From Pseudarthrobacter sp. W1I19 (GTDB taxonomy: Bacteria; Actinomycetota; Actinomycetes; Actinomycetales; Micrococcaceae): 64,000 nucleotides of DNA. The notes under the pieces were generated by a model, which searched no databases, was not told the DNA's origin, and was given only the letters and a program-made list of their open reading frames with translations. The translations under genes and the position numbers were made by a program. Below, piece by piece: positions 54,720 to 64,000 of the stretch (positions are counted from its first letter, which is position 1; every line of letters starts with the position of its first letter). The stretch covers positions 1,178,001 through 1,242,000 of the forward strand of contig NZ_JAUSZR010000001.1 of assembly GCF_030817835.1 (NCBI RefSeq), in the 5' to 3' direction.

Positions 54720-55871
54720 TCAGGCGGTGGGGCCGTTCCGCATCTGCTTCACCAGATCCAGGACCACGGCCTGGAGGTCACCGCCGTGTTCTTCGGCCAC
54801 CCGGCGCTGGCGCTGGTAGCCGGCGCCGCGGCGGATGATCTTTTCGACGTCGGCCAGCTCATCCGGGCAGCCCAGCTTGGCGGCCACCGGCTCCAGCCGG
54901 TTCAGGGTCTCCAGCAGGTGGTCCGTGACCAGCTGTTCCTTGCCGGCGGCGTCGAGGATGATGATGGCGTCCATTCCGTACCTGGCGGCACGCCACTTGT
55001 TCTCCTGCACGTGCCACGGCGGCATGGTGGGAATGGTTCCGCCGTTGTCCAGGGTGGTGGAGAACTCATCCACCAGGCACTGGGTGAGAGCGGCGATGGC
55101 ACCCACTTCCTCGAGCGTGGCCAGGCCGTCGCAGATGCGCATTTCGATGGTGCCCAGGTTCGGCACGGGCCGGATGTCCCAGCGGATTTCCGAAAGGGTA
55201 TCGATCACCCCGGTGGTGAACATGTCCTGCACGTAGGACTCGTACTCTTCCCAGGAACCGAACTGGAAGGGCAGGCCGGCCGTGGGGAGCTGCTGGAACA
55301 TCAGGGCCCGCTGCGATGCGTAGCCGGTATCCTCGCCGCCCCAGAACGGGCTCGACGCCGAAAGCGCCTGGAAGTGCGGGAAGTAGTTGACCAGCCCGTC
55401 CAGCACGGGAAGTGCCTTCTCGCGGCGGTCCAGTCCCACATGCACGTGCACGCCGTAAATCACCATCTGGCGGCCCCACCATTGCGTGCGGTCGATGAGC
55501 TTGGCGTAACGTTCCTTGTCCGTCACAGGCTGCAGCTGCGGCGGGCTGAAGGGGTGGCTTCCGGCGCAGAACACTTCCACGCCCATGGGATCGGTGATTT
55601 CCCGGACCGCAGCCAAGGACCGGCTGAGGTCCTCCTTGGCTTCGCCGGCGGTTTCGCAGATTCCAGTGACCAGCTCAACCGTGTTCAGCAGCAGTTCCTG
55701 CTTGATGTGCGGGTGCTCGTCATCCTCGTTCAGCTCGGGGTGCCGGGAGGCCACGCCGCGCAGCACCTGGTTGGCAACGGAGGCGAGTTCGCCGGTCCGG
55801 CCGTCCACCAGCGCGAGCTCCCATTCCACACCGAGGGTCGATTGCCTCGATGAAGCGAAGTCAATCTTCAC
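54720..55871 (-). CDS. YbdK-like carboxylate-amine ligase (GCS2 family)
   Basis: This 383-residue glutamate-cysteine-ligase-2-type protein has TLGVEWELALVDG (metal/ATP site), VTGICETAGEA, YGVHVHVGLDRREKA, PNLGTIEMRICDGLATLEEV and ENKWRAARYGMDAII. The family shows weak ATP-dependent glutamate-cysteine ligase activity, but in mycothiol-producing bacteria the real substrate is unknown. The GTG at 55871 follows GAGGAAA; longer frames to 56009 would overlap the divergent GH3 gene. Confidence 0.9.
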   Translation of the reverse strand: MKIDFASSRQSTLGVEWELALVDGRTGELASVANQVLRGVASRHPELNEDDEHPHIKQELLLNTVELVTGICETAGEAKEDLSRSLAAVREITDPMGVEVFCAGSHPFSPPQLQPVTDKERYAKLIDRTQWWGRQMVIYGVHVHVGLDRREKALPVLDGLVNYFPHFQALSASSPFWGGEDTGYASQRALMFQQLPTAGLPFQFGSWEEYESYVQDMFTTGVIDTLSEIRWDIRPVPNLGTIEMRICDGLATLEEVGAIAALTQCLVDEFSTTLDNGGTIPTMPPWHVQENKWRAARYGMDAIIILDAAGKEQLVTDHLLETLNRLEPVAAKLGCPDELADVEKIIRRGAGYQRQRRVAEEHGGDLQAVVLDLVKQMRNGPTA

Positions 55872-55960
55872 GCGTTTCCTCACTGTCCGGGTTGCCGCTG
55901 GGCACGCCGCTGGCAGGCTGTTGCTGGCGGGCGCGCGGTGGTTCAAGTCTAGTGCAGGGG

Positions 55961-55966
55961 TAGCAT
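55961..55966 (+). promoter_or_regulatory. -10 box for leaderless GH3 lipoprotein gene
   Basis: TAGCAT ends 7 nt before the ATG at 55974 and decides between that ATG and the TTG one codon upstream. Confidence 0.5.
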
Positions 55967-55973
55967 CGTATTG

Positions 55974-57692
55974 ATGGCCTCGTTCCAACACCTGCGTGAC
56001 AGTTTTCACAAAACCTTCCCCGTCCTGGCTGCAGCCTCCGCTGCGGTGGCACTAGCCTCCTGCTCTGCCGCCCCGCCGGCTGCCCCTTCACAGGCACCCT
56101 CCACGCCTGCCGCGCCTTCGGCAACACCGCGTACGACGCCGGCACCTGGCACTGCTTCCCAGTCACCTTCCGCCACGGAAGACCCCGCGCTGCGGCCATT
56201 GGGATGGGGACCCCAGCAACAGGACCAGGACGCCGCTGCCGCGGCGGTTGCCGCGATGTCGCCCGAACAGAAGGCGGGCCAGGTCCTCCTGCCCTTCTTT
56301 GCCGGGACGGACCCAGCCGCTCATGCCGCCGTCGTCGAACGCCTGCACCTGGCCGGTTCCATCATCATGGGCGACAACGTCCCGCTGGATCCTCAGGGAA
56401 AGGTGAATGTTGCCGCGATGACCGCCATAAACCAGCGGCTCGCGCAGGCCTTCAGGGCTGACGGCAGGCCATGGCCGGGGATCATTGGAGTGGACCAGGA
56501 GGGCGGGATAGTGGCCCGGCTGGGGGCGCCGCTGACGGAATGGCCGGTACCCATGAGCTACGGCGCCGCCGGCAGCGGCCCCCTGGCGCGCGAAGCCGGG
56601 CAGGGCCTGGCCGGCGAACTGGTGCCGCTGGGCTTCAACACGGATTTCGCCCCGGACACCGACGTCACCGTCGGGCCGAAGGATCCCACCATCGGTGCCC
56701 GTTCCATGTCCGGCGATCCGGACGCCGTGGGCAGCCTGGGTGTGGCGTTCTCCCAGGGCATGCTCGCCGCGGGCGTCCTTCCGGCCGTCAAACATTTTCC
56801 GGGACATGGCTCCGTCACTGCTGATTCGCACCTGTTCCTTCCCTCGCAGCCGGCCTCCGTGGCGGAACTCCAGGCGCGCGACTGGAAGCCCTTCCAGGCT
56901 GCCATCGCCGCGGGTGCCCCCATGATCATGACAGGGCACATCGCCGTGCCTGCCCTGGAACCCGGTGTGCCGGCGTCGCTCTCCGCCCCTGCCTATGCCG
57001 CGCTGCGGGGGCTCGGCTTCAAGGGTGTGGCCGTGACTGACGCCCTGAACATGGGAGCGGTGAGCAAGCAGTACCCGGGAGGATCCGCCGCGGTGAAGGC
57101 CCTGGCCGCGGGAGCCGACCTGCTGCTGATGCCCGCGGACGTCCAGCAGGCCCACGCCGCCATTGTTGAGGCCGCAGCCTCCGGTGCCCTGCCCGCCGCC
57201 CGGCTCGATGAAGCCGCCCTGCGGGTGGCCACCATGATGACCTGGCATGCCAGGACAGCAACCCCCCAGGCAGGCGCCCCGGCCGGGAGCGGTGGCGCGC
57301 TGTCCGCCAAGGTTTCGGCCGCCGCGGTGACGGTTCTAACGGGCCAGTGTTCCGGCCCCCTCACGTCCGGCGGAGTCCAGGTGGCGGGCGGCAGTGCTGC
57401 GGACAGGGAACGGTTCGCGGCTGCTGCCGCCCGCGCCGGGCTCACCGTCGGTTCCGGGCCTGTCGTCAGCCTTATCGGGTACGGCGGCCGCCCCGCAGGA
57501 GGGGACATCGCCGTGGCCCTCGATGCCCCGTGGCCCCTGCAGGATGCCACCGCGCCGGTGAAGATGGCCCTGTATGGGCGCAGCCAGGGGGCGTTCGACG
57601 CGCTCGCCGCCGTCCTGGCCGGAAAGGCGACCGCCCCGGGGAAGCTGCCCGCCGCCGTCGGACGCTTCCCGGCAGGCACCGGCTGCCCCTAA
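55974..57692 (+). CDS. GH3-family beta-N-acetylhexosaminidase-like lipoprotein (NagZ-like)
   Basis: This 572-residue protein has a signal peptide with lipobox (VALASC, Cys near 29), a long Pro/Ala/Ser/Thr linker (about 30-75) and a GH3 domain: IIGVDQEGGIVARL, the NagZ-type His/Asp loop KHFPGHGSVTADSH and the nucleophile Asp in AVTDALNMGAV. It should remove GlcNAc from muropeptides or teichoic-type polymers outside the membrane, rather than in the cytosol as in E. coli. The C-terminal 130 residues (Ala/Gly-rich) look like the GH3 C-terminal domain. Confidence 0.9.
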   Translation: MASFQHLRDSFHKTFPVLAAASAAVALASCSAAPPAAPSQAPSTPAAPSATPRTTPAPGTASQSPSATEDPALRPLGWGPQQQDQDAAAAAVAAMSPEQKAGQVLLPFFAGTDPAAHAAVVERLHLAGSIIMGDNVPLDPQGKVNVAAMTAINQRLAQAFRADGRPWPGIIGVDQEGGIVARLGAPLTEWPVPMSYGAAGSGPLAREAGQGLAGELVPLGFNTDFAPDTDVTVGPKDPTIGARSMSGDPDAVGSLGVAFSQGMLAAGVLPAVKHFPGHGSVTADSHLFLPSQPASVAELQARDWKPFQAAIAAGAPMIMTGHIAVPALEPGVPASLSAPAYAALRGLGFKGVAVTDALNMGAVSKQYPGGSAAVKALAAGADLLLMPADVQQAHAAIVEAAASGALPAARLDEAALRVATMMTWHARTATPQAGAPAGSGGALSAKVSAAAVTVLTGQCSGPLTSGGVQVAGGSAADRERFAAAAARAGLTVGSGPVVSLIGYGGRPAGGDIAVALDAPWPLQDATAPVKMALYGRSQGAFDALAAVLAGKATAPGKLPAAVGRFPAGTGCP

Positions 57693-57782
57693 ATTCGCAC
57701 TGACTCGCATTTAACGCAGTCATTAGTGGAATTCGGTGCGTTTTCTGCGAGTCAGTTCGGAGGGAACGCGTTTAATGGTCTG

Positions 57783-58601
57783 GTGCCCATTCTGAATAAA
57801 GACATGACCCTCTGCATCTCGCTCTCGGCCCGGCCCAGCAACAACGGGACCCGGTTCCACAACCACCTCTACGGGCAGCTGGACCTGAACTGGATCTACA
57901 AGGCCTTCGCCCCCACCAACTTGAAACAGGCCATTGCCGGGGTTCGCGGGTTGGGCATCCGCGGGTGCGCCGTGTCCATGCCCTACAAGGAAGACGTGAT
58001 CGCCCTCGTTGACGAGATGGACCCCTCAGCGAAGGCCATCGACTCCGTCAACACCATCGTGAACACGGACGGGCATCTCAAGGCCTACAACACCGACTAC
58101 ACCGCGATCGAGCAGCTGCTGGCGTCCAACCACGTCCCCACCAGCTATTCCGTGCTGGTCCAGGGTGCCGGCGGCATGGCCAAAGCAACGGTGGCCGCGC
58201 TTCGGGACGCCGGGTTCACCGATGTCACCGTCCTCGCCCGGAACGAAACCACGGGCCGCGCACTTGCCGAACAGTACGGGTTCCAGTGGCGTCCGGAGCT
58301 CGGCGGCGGGACAGCGGACCTGATCATCAACGTGACACCCCTGGGGATGGCCGGCGGACACGACGCGGACACCCTGGCATTTCCGGCGGAAACCATCGAC
58401 GCCGCCCGCGTGGTCTTCGACGTGGTGGCCCTGCCCGCCGAAACCCCGCTGATCAAGGCAGCCCGTGCCGCCGGAAAGCCGGTCATCACCGGCGCGGAAG
58501 TGGCCACCATCCAGGCGCTGGAGCAGTTTGTCCTCTACACCGGGGTGCGGCCCACCCCGGAACAGGTCCGCGCTGCCGAGGAGTTCATGCGCGCCCAGTA
58601 G
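57783..58601 (+). CDS. Shikimate 5-dehydrogenase-like protein
   Basis: This 272-residue AroE-fold protein has the catalytic Lys in VSMPYKEDVIALVD, NTIVNTDGHLKAYNTDYTAI (substrate Asp) and the Rossmann loop VQGAGGMAKATVAAL. The usual N-terminal shikimate-binding SxS block is replaced by CISLSARPSNNGTRFHN, as in a separate clade of shikimate-dehydrogenase-like proteins, so the substrate may differ. The GTG at 57783, 6 nt after TTTAAT, fits the alignment; a GTG at 57726 is possible. Confidence 0.82.
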   Translation: MPILNKDMTLCISLSARPSNNGTRFHNHLYGQLDLNWIYKAFAPTNLKQAIAGVRGLGIRGCAVSMPYKEDVIALVDEMDPSAKAIDSVNTIVNTDGHLKAYNTDYTAIEQLLASNHVPTSYSVLVQGAGGMAKATVAALRDAGFTDVTVLARNETTGRALAEQYGFQWRPELGGGTADLIINVTPLGMAGGHDADTLAFPAETIDAARVVFDVVALPAETPLIKAARAAGKPVITGAEVATIQALEQFVLYTGVRPTPEQVRAAEEFMRAQ

Positions 58602-58619
58602 GCAGCATCCTTCGGAAAG

Positions 58620-59849
58620 CTAGACCGGCTCCACCACGATGGCCACCCGGTCCTCCCCGATGCGGGTCAGGACCAGGGTGGCCGTTTTGTTGCCGGCCTT
58701 CTTCGCAGCTGCCTTCCCGCCGGGGAGCAGCTGCTTGCGCAGTTCCTCGGGCGTCACGGCGGTGCCGCGCTTTTTGATGTCCAGCACGCCGATGCCCTCC
58801 GCCTTCACCCACGCTTTGAGAGCCTTGACGTTGTAGGGAGTGACTTCCAGGATCTTGTAGGCCCGCGCGAAGGGAGTGTCCACCAGCTGCGGGGCACAAA
58901 TGTAGGCGATGTGCTCATCCACCAGGTGCCCGTCCAGTTGAAGAGCGACGTCGGCCACCAACCCTGCGCGGATCACCGCACCATCGGGCTCATACAGGTA
59001 GCCCTCTGCCGGACCAACGGGAGCGGCGGGGCCGGCGCCGAAGTCCTCAGGGCTTGTCAGCTCGGCCGCGCCGGCCGCACCCAGGACCAGGGCGGCCCTG
59101 CGGATTCCGGCCCGGCGGACGGCGTTGAACCAGAGCGCCACCTCGGTCACGTCCCCGGCCACCGAAACCCATTGGGCTTCACAGCCGGCCGGTACGGAGT
59201 CGTGCGGCATGCCCGGGCCCATCTTGACGCCGACTGCCTTGCCGGATGCGGCGAGGGACTCCACAAAGGACAACGGAGGCGAAAAGGCCTCCGGGTCCCA
59301 GATGCGTTTGGTGCCGGACGTGGAGGTGACCCGGCGGGCAGGATCCAGCCAGACGCCGTCGATCCCGTCCAAGGGAACAGCTGTGGCATCGGCGTGGACC
59401 ACCGTGGCATTGGGGAAGGGGATGAGGTTCACTGTGGCGCAGGCCGCCGTCGTCTCATCCATCTCCACCGCGGTGACGTTGATGTCCATGGACGCCAGTG
59501 CCATGGAGTCGGCGGCGAGGCCGCACCCCAGGTCCGCCACGTGACTGATGCCGGCCCCGGCGAACCTCTGGGCGTGGCGGGCTGCGACGTTAAACCGGGT
59601 GGCCTGCTCCAGCCCGGCCTGGGTGAACAGCATCTGGCGGGCGAACTCGCCGAACTTGGCTTCGGCTTTGGTGCGGAGCCGGGACTGGGTCAGGACGGCG
59701 GAGACCAGTTCGGGGGAGTGCCCGGCCTTACGCAGCGCAGAGTTCAACTCAAAGGATGTCTCCTCCTTGTAGGGGCCCAGGGACGCCAGCAGGTCCCAGC
59801 CTTCGGGAGTAAGCAGTGGCGCGATCTGGTCCTGGGGAGCGTGAGACAT
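58620..59849 (-). CDS. Class I SAM methyltransferase with THUMP-like C-terminal domain
   Basis: This 409-residue protein has an N-terminal helical region, a Rossmann methyltransferase core (VADLGCGLAADSMALASM, motif I near residue 105; AVEMDETTAACA; VHADATAV; GVWLDPARR as the DPPR-like motif IV) and a C-terminal THUMP-like domain ending VAIVVEPV. This combination suggests an RNA methyltransferase, target unknown. The ATG at 59849 is 7 nt after TAGGCT. It converges with the shikimate-dehydrogenase-like gene. Confidence 0.85.
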   Translation of the reverse strand: MSHAPQDQIAPLLTPEGWDLLASLGPYKEETSFELNSALRKAGHSPELVSAVLTQSRLRTKAEAKFGEFARQMLFTQAGLEQATRFNVAARHAQRFAGAGISHVADLGCGLAADSMALASMDINVTAVEMDETTAACATVNLIPFPNATVVHADATAVPLDGIDGVWLDPARRVTSTSGTKRIWDPEAFSPPLSFVESLAASGKAVGVKMGPGMPHDSVPAGCEAQWVSVAGDVTEVALWFNAVRRAGIRRAALVLGAAGAAELTSPEDFGAGPAAPVGPAEGYLYEPDGAVIRAGLVADVALQLDGHLVDEHIAYICAPQLVDTPFARAYKILEVTPYNVKALKAWVKAEGIGVLDIKKRGTAVTPEELRKQLLPGGKAAAKKAGNKTATLVLTRIGEDRVAIVVEPV

Positions 59850-59856
59850 GCGTTCC

Positions 59857-59862
59857 AGCCTA
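59857..59862 (-). promoter_or_regulatory. -10 box for leaderless methyltransferase gene
   Basis: TAGGCT on the minus strand ends 7 nt before the ATG at 59849; the divergent -10 for the next gene (TAGTGT, 59891-59896) is 28 bp away. Confidence 0.45.
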
Positions 59863-59903
59863 GTGGAGGAGACCGGTGGGGGATGCGGGATAGTGTTGAA
59901 ACC

Positions 59904-60281
59904 ATGGAAGAGAGCGCAGGTCCCCGGCAGTCCGAAGAACCAGCCAAGGACAGGGGTCCCGCCAGATACGCCCGGACGGCTCTGATTGCCGGCGCCCTGG
60001 TGGCCGTGGTGTGCCTCGGGCTCCTGGTGGTGATCTTCTCCCTGGACACGTTCAACGCCACCGTCTATTCAGTGGGCGGCAACGACATCGCCGGTGACAC
60101 GCAGGAAGCCCGGGACATCCGCGGGTTGTACGACGGCGCCCGCGCCGGAAGCATCGCCGTGCTGGTTGCCGCGCTGCTGGTGACGGCCGGGGCGGGGGCC
60201 CTTCTTTACCGCGCACGGAACTCTGGAGCGGGTGACGGCGAAGGCGGGGAAGACGTCGATTTCGAGGACCTCGGCCGCTGA
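59904..60281 (+). CDS. Small two-helix membrane protein, unknown
   Basis: This 125-residue protein has a charged N-terminus (1-24), TM1 (about 25-47), an extracytoplasmic loop with YSVGGNDIAGDTQEARDIRG, TM2 (about 82-103) and an acidic tail ending DVDFEDLGR. I do not recognise it. The ATG lies 7 nt after TAGTGT. Its last 76 bp overlap the 3' end of the EamA gene on the other strand. Confidence 0.7.
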   Translation: MEESAGPRQSEEPAKDRGPARYARTALIAGALVAVVCLGLLVVIFSLDTFNATVYSVGGNDIAGDTQEARDIRGLYDGARAGSIAVLVAALLVTAGAGALLYRARNSGAGDGEGGEDVDFEDLGR

Positions 60282-61135
60282 GGCCCGCCAGCGCTGGTCA
60301 GCAGGACTCCGGAGATCACTAAAACGCCGCCCAGGATCTGCGGCAGTGTGATCGACTGGCCCAGGGCGACGGTGATCAGGGCGGTGAAGACCGCAATGAG
60401 GTTCAGGTAGTTGCCCGCGTTCGCGGCCGTTGTGCGTTTCAGGGCAAGGTTCCAGAGCAGGTAGGAACCCAGTGATGGGAACAGCGCAATAAAGGCAAGG
60501 GACCAGCCCTCGTAGGATGTCTGGGGCAGCCCTGAGCCCGTGGCCAGGGCCAGCGGGCTGAGGACGACGGCGGCCATCGCCACCTGGAGCGCCGTGGACG
60601 TGACCGCGGGGATATCCACCCTCCGGGCAATGATGGTGTAGAGGCCCCACACGGTGATGGCCGCGAGGATCAGCAGTTCCCCTTTGTTGATGGAGAACGT
60701 CAGCAACCGGTTGATGTCGCCGCCGGTGAGGACCAGCAGGACGCCTGCCAGGCCCAGGCCGATGCCCGCCCAGCCCAGCGGACGCGGCCTGTCCCGCAGC
60801 AGGATCACGGCCAGCACCACGATCAGCGCAGGGTTGGCCGCCGTCACCAGTGAGGCATTCAGGGCGGAGGTGTGGCCGAGTGCGCTGTAGAGCAAGAGCG
60901 TGTAGGCGCTCATGCCCAGGGAACTCAGGAGCAGCAGGATGGGCCAGCGGCGCAGGACGCCCCGCCAGTCCGGGCGCTCCACCAGCTGTGCGAGGACCAG
61001 CAGCGGCACCGCTGCGAGGGTCCAGCGCCAGTAGGTCAGCTGCAGCGGCTGCATGGTTTCCATGGCGGCATGGCCGACGACGAAGTTTCCGGCCCAGAAG
61101 AGGGTGGCGAGGATCAGATAGACAGCGGCACGCAC
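60206..61135 (-). CDS. EamA/DMT-family transporter
   Basis: This 309-residue protein has ten membrane segments in two EamA repeats (about 5-135 and 150-285), with YLILATLFWAGNFVVGHAAM at the start and the typical LLFSALGH-like helices; it is a probable metabolite or drug exporter. The GTG at 61135 is 6 nt after TACATT, the same TACAnT-TGACCG-GTG arrangement as glmM. The hydrophilic C-terminal 25 residues (Ser/Pro/Arg-rich) are encoded in the overlap with the small membrane protein gene. Confidence 0.87.
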   Translation of the reverse strand: MRAAVYLILATLFWAGNFVVGHAAMETMQPLQLTYWRWTLAAVPLLVLAQLVERPDWRGVLRRWPILLLLSSLGMSAYTLLLYSALGHTSALNASLVTAANPALIVVLAVILLRDRPRPLGWAGIGLGLAGVLLVLTGGDINRLLTFSINKGELLILAAITVWGLYTIIARRVDIPAVTSTALQVAMAAVVLSPLALATGSGLPQTSYEGWSLAFIALFPSLGSYLLWNLALKRTTAANAGNYLNLIAVFTALITVALGQSITLPQILGGVLVISGVLLTSAGGPQRPRSSKSTSSPPSPSPAPEFRAR

Positions 61136-61141
61136 CGGTCA

Positions 61142-61147
61142 AATGTA
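61142..61147 (-). promoter_or_regulatory. -10 box for leaderless EamA gene
   Basis: TACATT on the minus strand ends 6 nt before the GTG at 61135. Confidence 0.45.
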
Positions 61148-61176
61148 CACATGGAGGGTTCGCAGATGACGAAACT

Positions 61177-61203
61177 CTGGCACTCGCCTTGACCGAGTGC
61201 TAA
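61177..61203 (+). promoter_or_regulatory. CIRCE operator 1 of groES-groEL
   Basis: CTGGCACTC-N9-GAGTGCTAA. The right arm is perfect and the left arm differs from TTAGCACTC at two positions. It covers the -35 box. HrcA repressor binding here would block polymerase. Confidence 0.9.
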
Positions 61204-61217
61204 CCCTTACATAGAGT
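61189..61217 (+). promoter_or_regulatory. groES-groEL promoter
   Basis: TTGACC (61189-61194) and TAGAGT (61212-61217) with a 17-bp spacer; the predicted start site is near 61224, at the left edge of CIRCE 2. Confidence 0.8.
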
Positions 61218-61222
61218 CTTCA

Positions 61223-61249
61223 TTAGCACTCTCCCTAGGAGGGTGCTAA
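61223..61249 (+). promoter_or_regulatory. CIRCE operator 2 of groES-groEL
   Basis: TTAGCACTC-N9-GGGTGCTAA: the left arm is perfect, the right arm has one mismatch. It lies at the transcription start, so it is also in the mRNA leader. Confidence 0.93.
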
Positions 61250-61359
61250 TACATGAAGAGCTGCCAGCCAGGCTGCTGCCGGCACCGCGACGACGGTTTG
61301 CCAGCCAGGGCGGGAAGCTTTCCAGTCCACGAATTTGCTGACGAAAAGGAGAGGTCCGA

Positions 61360-61656
61360 GTGTCGGTCTCTATTAAGCCTCTTGAGGATCGTATTGTTGT
61401 CCGCCCGCTCGAAGCCGAGCAGACCACGGCTTCCGGCCTGGTTATCCCGGACTCCGCGCAGGAGAAGCCCCAGGAAGGCGAAGTTGTTGCAGTAGGCCCC
61501 GGCCGCTTTGACGACAACGGCAACCGCGTCCCGCTCGACGTTGCCGAGGGCGACGTTGTTATCTACTCCAAGTACGGCGGAACCGAAGTCAAGCACAGCG
61601 GCACCGAGTACCTCGTGCTGTCCGCCCGCGACGTTCTGGCGATCGTCGTAAAGTAA
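61360..61656 (+). CDS. groES: Co-chaperonin GroES
   Basis: This 98-residue protein starts [20 protein letters not shown] and has the mobile loop ([19 protein letters not shown]) and the roof region. The GTG at 61360 follows AAGGAGAGG. It is the lid of the chaperonin and precedes groEL by 78 bp in the same HrcA-controlled operon. Confidence 0.98.
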   Translation: MSVSIKPLEDRIVVRPLEAEQTTASGLVIPDSAQEKPQEGEVVAVGPGRFDDNGNRVPLDVAEGDVVIYSKYGGTEVKHSGTEYLVLSARDVLAIVVK

Positions 61657-61731
61657 CTCTTTCGGATCCCCGTGCCGCTGGTCATGCCTATTGCTGGTCA
61701 GCTGCACGGGGTTCTGTCTTGAAAGGACTGA

Positions 61732-63351
<1,620 letters not shown>

Positions 63352-63378
63352 TCCCCACCGGCCCAGGCCCGTACTCAC

Positions 63379-63412
63379 AAAACCGGTCCAGCATCAGCTG
63401 GGCCGGTTTTTT
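63379..63412 (+). terminator. Terminator of groES-groEL
   Basis: AAAACCGGTCCAGC pairs with GCTGGGCCGGTTTT (one G-U pair) around the loop ATCA, followed by TT. The stretch 63413-63655 beyond holds no gene that I can support. Confidence 0.9.
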
Positions 63413-63655
63413 GTGCCGTCGGCCGCATGTGGACCCGCCATCACGTCCTGCAGAAATTGGGGCAACCCTCCATCACCATCGGGGTGAACCGAAGGTGCCG
63501 AAGGCATAACGCCGGCGGAAGCACCGCCGCCGGACTTTCCCTGTAAGTGATGGCGCGATGAGTCAAAAGCCGCAGGAGCTGATGGAGCATGGGATGGAAG
63601 ACGGCAAAAGCTGATGGCGCGTTGGTGCATTTGTCCTAATTACCGCGAGTAAGCC

Positions 63656-64000
63656 CTACTTCTTTACGGCGTAACGCACATGGGTGGCAAATGTGGAGCT
63701 GACTGTTTTGATGATTTCAAGGTCGACGTCGCGATCGAAGCCGTCGAACAGGCGCTTGCCCGCTCCCAGGATCACGGGTGCCGTGGACAGCACGAGCTCG
63801 TCCACCCGCCCGGCGGCCAGCGCCTGCCTGATCACGTCCGCGCCGCCGCCGATCGACACGTCTTTGCCTCCGGCCTCCGCAATAGCCCGCGCCAGGGCGT
63901 CCTCAAGCCCGGACACAAACGTGAAGCCGGACTCGGCGGCAGGTTGGTCCTGCACACGGTGGGTAAGCACCATCAGCGGGCCCGGGAACGGGTTGGTCCC
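63656..64000 (-). CDS. Dihydrofolate reductase/RibD-C family protein, 5' part outside window
   Basis: The last 114 codons are in the window and the frame is open to base 64000 (NPFPGPLMVLTHR at the edge). GGKDVSIGGGADVIRQALAAG is the NADPH-binding turn of RibD C-terminal-domain reductases, and ELVLSTAPVILGAGKRLFDG is the following conserved block; these proteins are often annotated as dihydrofolate reductase-like without proven substrate. The missing N-terminus is a window edge. Confidence 0.85.
   Translation of the reverse strand, partial: GTNPFPGPLMVLTHRVQDQPAAESGFTFVSGLEDALARAIAEAGGKDVSIGGGADVIRQALAAGRVDELVLSTAPVILGAGKRLFDGFDRDVDLEIIKTVSSTFATHVRYAVKK

Noticed and set aside
58911..60281. 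A 456-codon plus-strand frame spanning the methyltransferase antisense strand
   Set aside because: Only its last 125 codons, from the ATG at 59904, have a promoter-like signal, membrane segments and a sensible composition; the rest is antisense to a conserved methyltransferase.
63413..63655. A small gene between groEL and the reductase gene
   Set aside because: A 78-codon minus-strand frame exists but has no ribosome-binding site, -10 at the right distance or recognisable motif.

Overview
The window is a high-GC actinobacterial chromosome segment, most like Arthrobacter, Pseudarthrobacter or a related member of the Micrococcaceae. The evidence is a mycothiol glycosyltransferase (mshA), an actinobacterial inositol-phosphate synthase, an overlapping treX-treY-treZ trehalose operon, a GroEL with a histidine-rich tail, and many start codons that sit only 6-7 nt after a -10 hexamer with no Shine-Dalgarno sequence (apparent leaderless mRNAs). 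This placement is by gene content only; no 16S rRNA gene is present.

Layout. 1-15208 (minus strand): two complete, diverged Tad/Flp pilus loci head to tail, each in the order flp, tadE, tadG, cpaB/rcpC, tadZ/cpaE, cpaF/tadA, tadB, tadC, with four pilins in all and one visible prepilin peptidase. A strong terminator at 6795-6829 separates them. 15265-16537: rplM-rpsI with promoter and terminator. 16591-22620: an envelope-glycosylation cassette (GT39 glycosyltransferase, GT2-GtrA fusion, DUF6541-like membrane protein) carrying the relics of a second GT2/GT39 pair. 22698-25965: glmM and mscL, converging on a hairpin whose loop has been split by an intact IS3-family element with a 3-bp target duplication. 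26059-28729: a two-gene operon of an adenylate-forming ligase and an Acg-like nitroreductase, with no pathway I can name. 28849-34805: a D,D-carboxypeptidase, coaA, glmS, acpS and the NAD(P)HX repair enzyme. 34870-41215: treX-treY-treZ. 41319-49259: aldo/keto reductase, ino1, a DUF559-type protein, fhs, a frameshifted mshA and a GH4 glycosidase. 49341-54641: a PfkB kinase, then alr-tsaE-tsaB-rimI-tsaD with overlapping genes. 54720-61135: a YbdK-like ligase, a NagZ-like GH3 lipoprotein, a shikimate-dehydrogenase-like protein, a THUMP-like methyltransferase, a small membrane protein and an EamA transporter. 61177-63412: groES-groEL under two CIRCE operators. 63656-64000: the 3' part of a dihydrofolate-reductase-like gene.

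The skeleton rplM-rpsI-glmM / glmS / NAD(P)HX repair / alr-tsaE-tsaB-rimI-tsaD / groES-groEL is the order known from mycobacteria, so the other blocks are best read as insertions into a conserved core. Functionally the window joins cell-wall precursor supply (glmS, glmM, alr), wall turnover (VanY-like and NagZ-like lipoproteins), storage-glycan-to-trehalose conversion (treXYZ), the inositol-to-mycothiol route (ino1, mshA), tRNA t6A synthesis, one-carbon metabolism (fhs) and surface pili and glycans.

The most useful second looks are the tandem Tad loci, the relic glycosyltransferase pair, the IS element inside a terminator loop, the single-base mshA frameshift, a three-copy intergenic palindrome family, the ligase-nitroreductase pair, and the recurrent leaderless starts.
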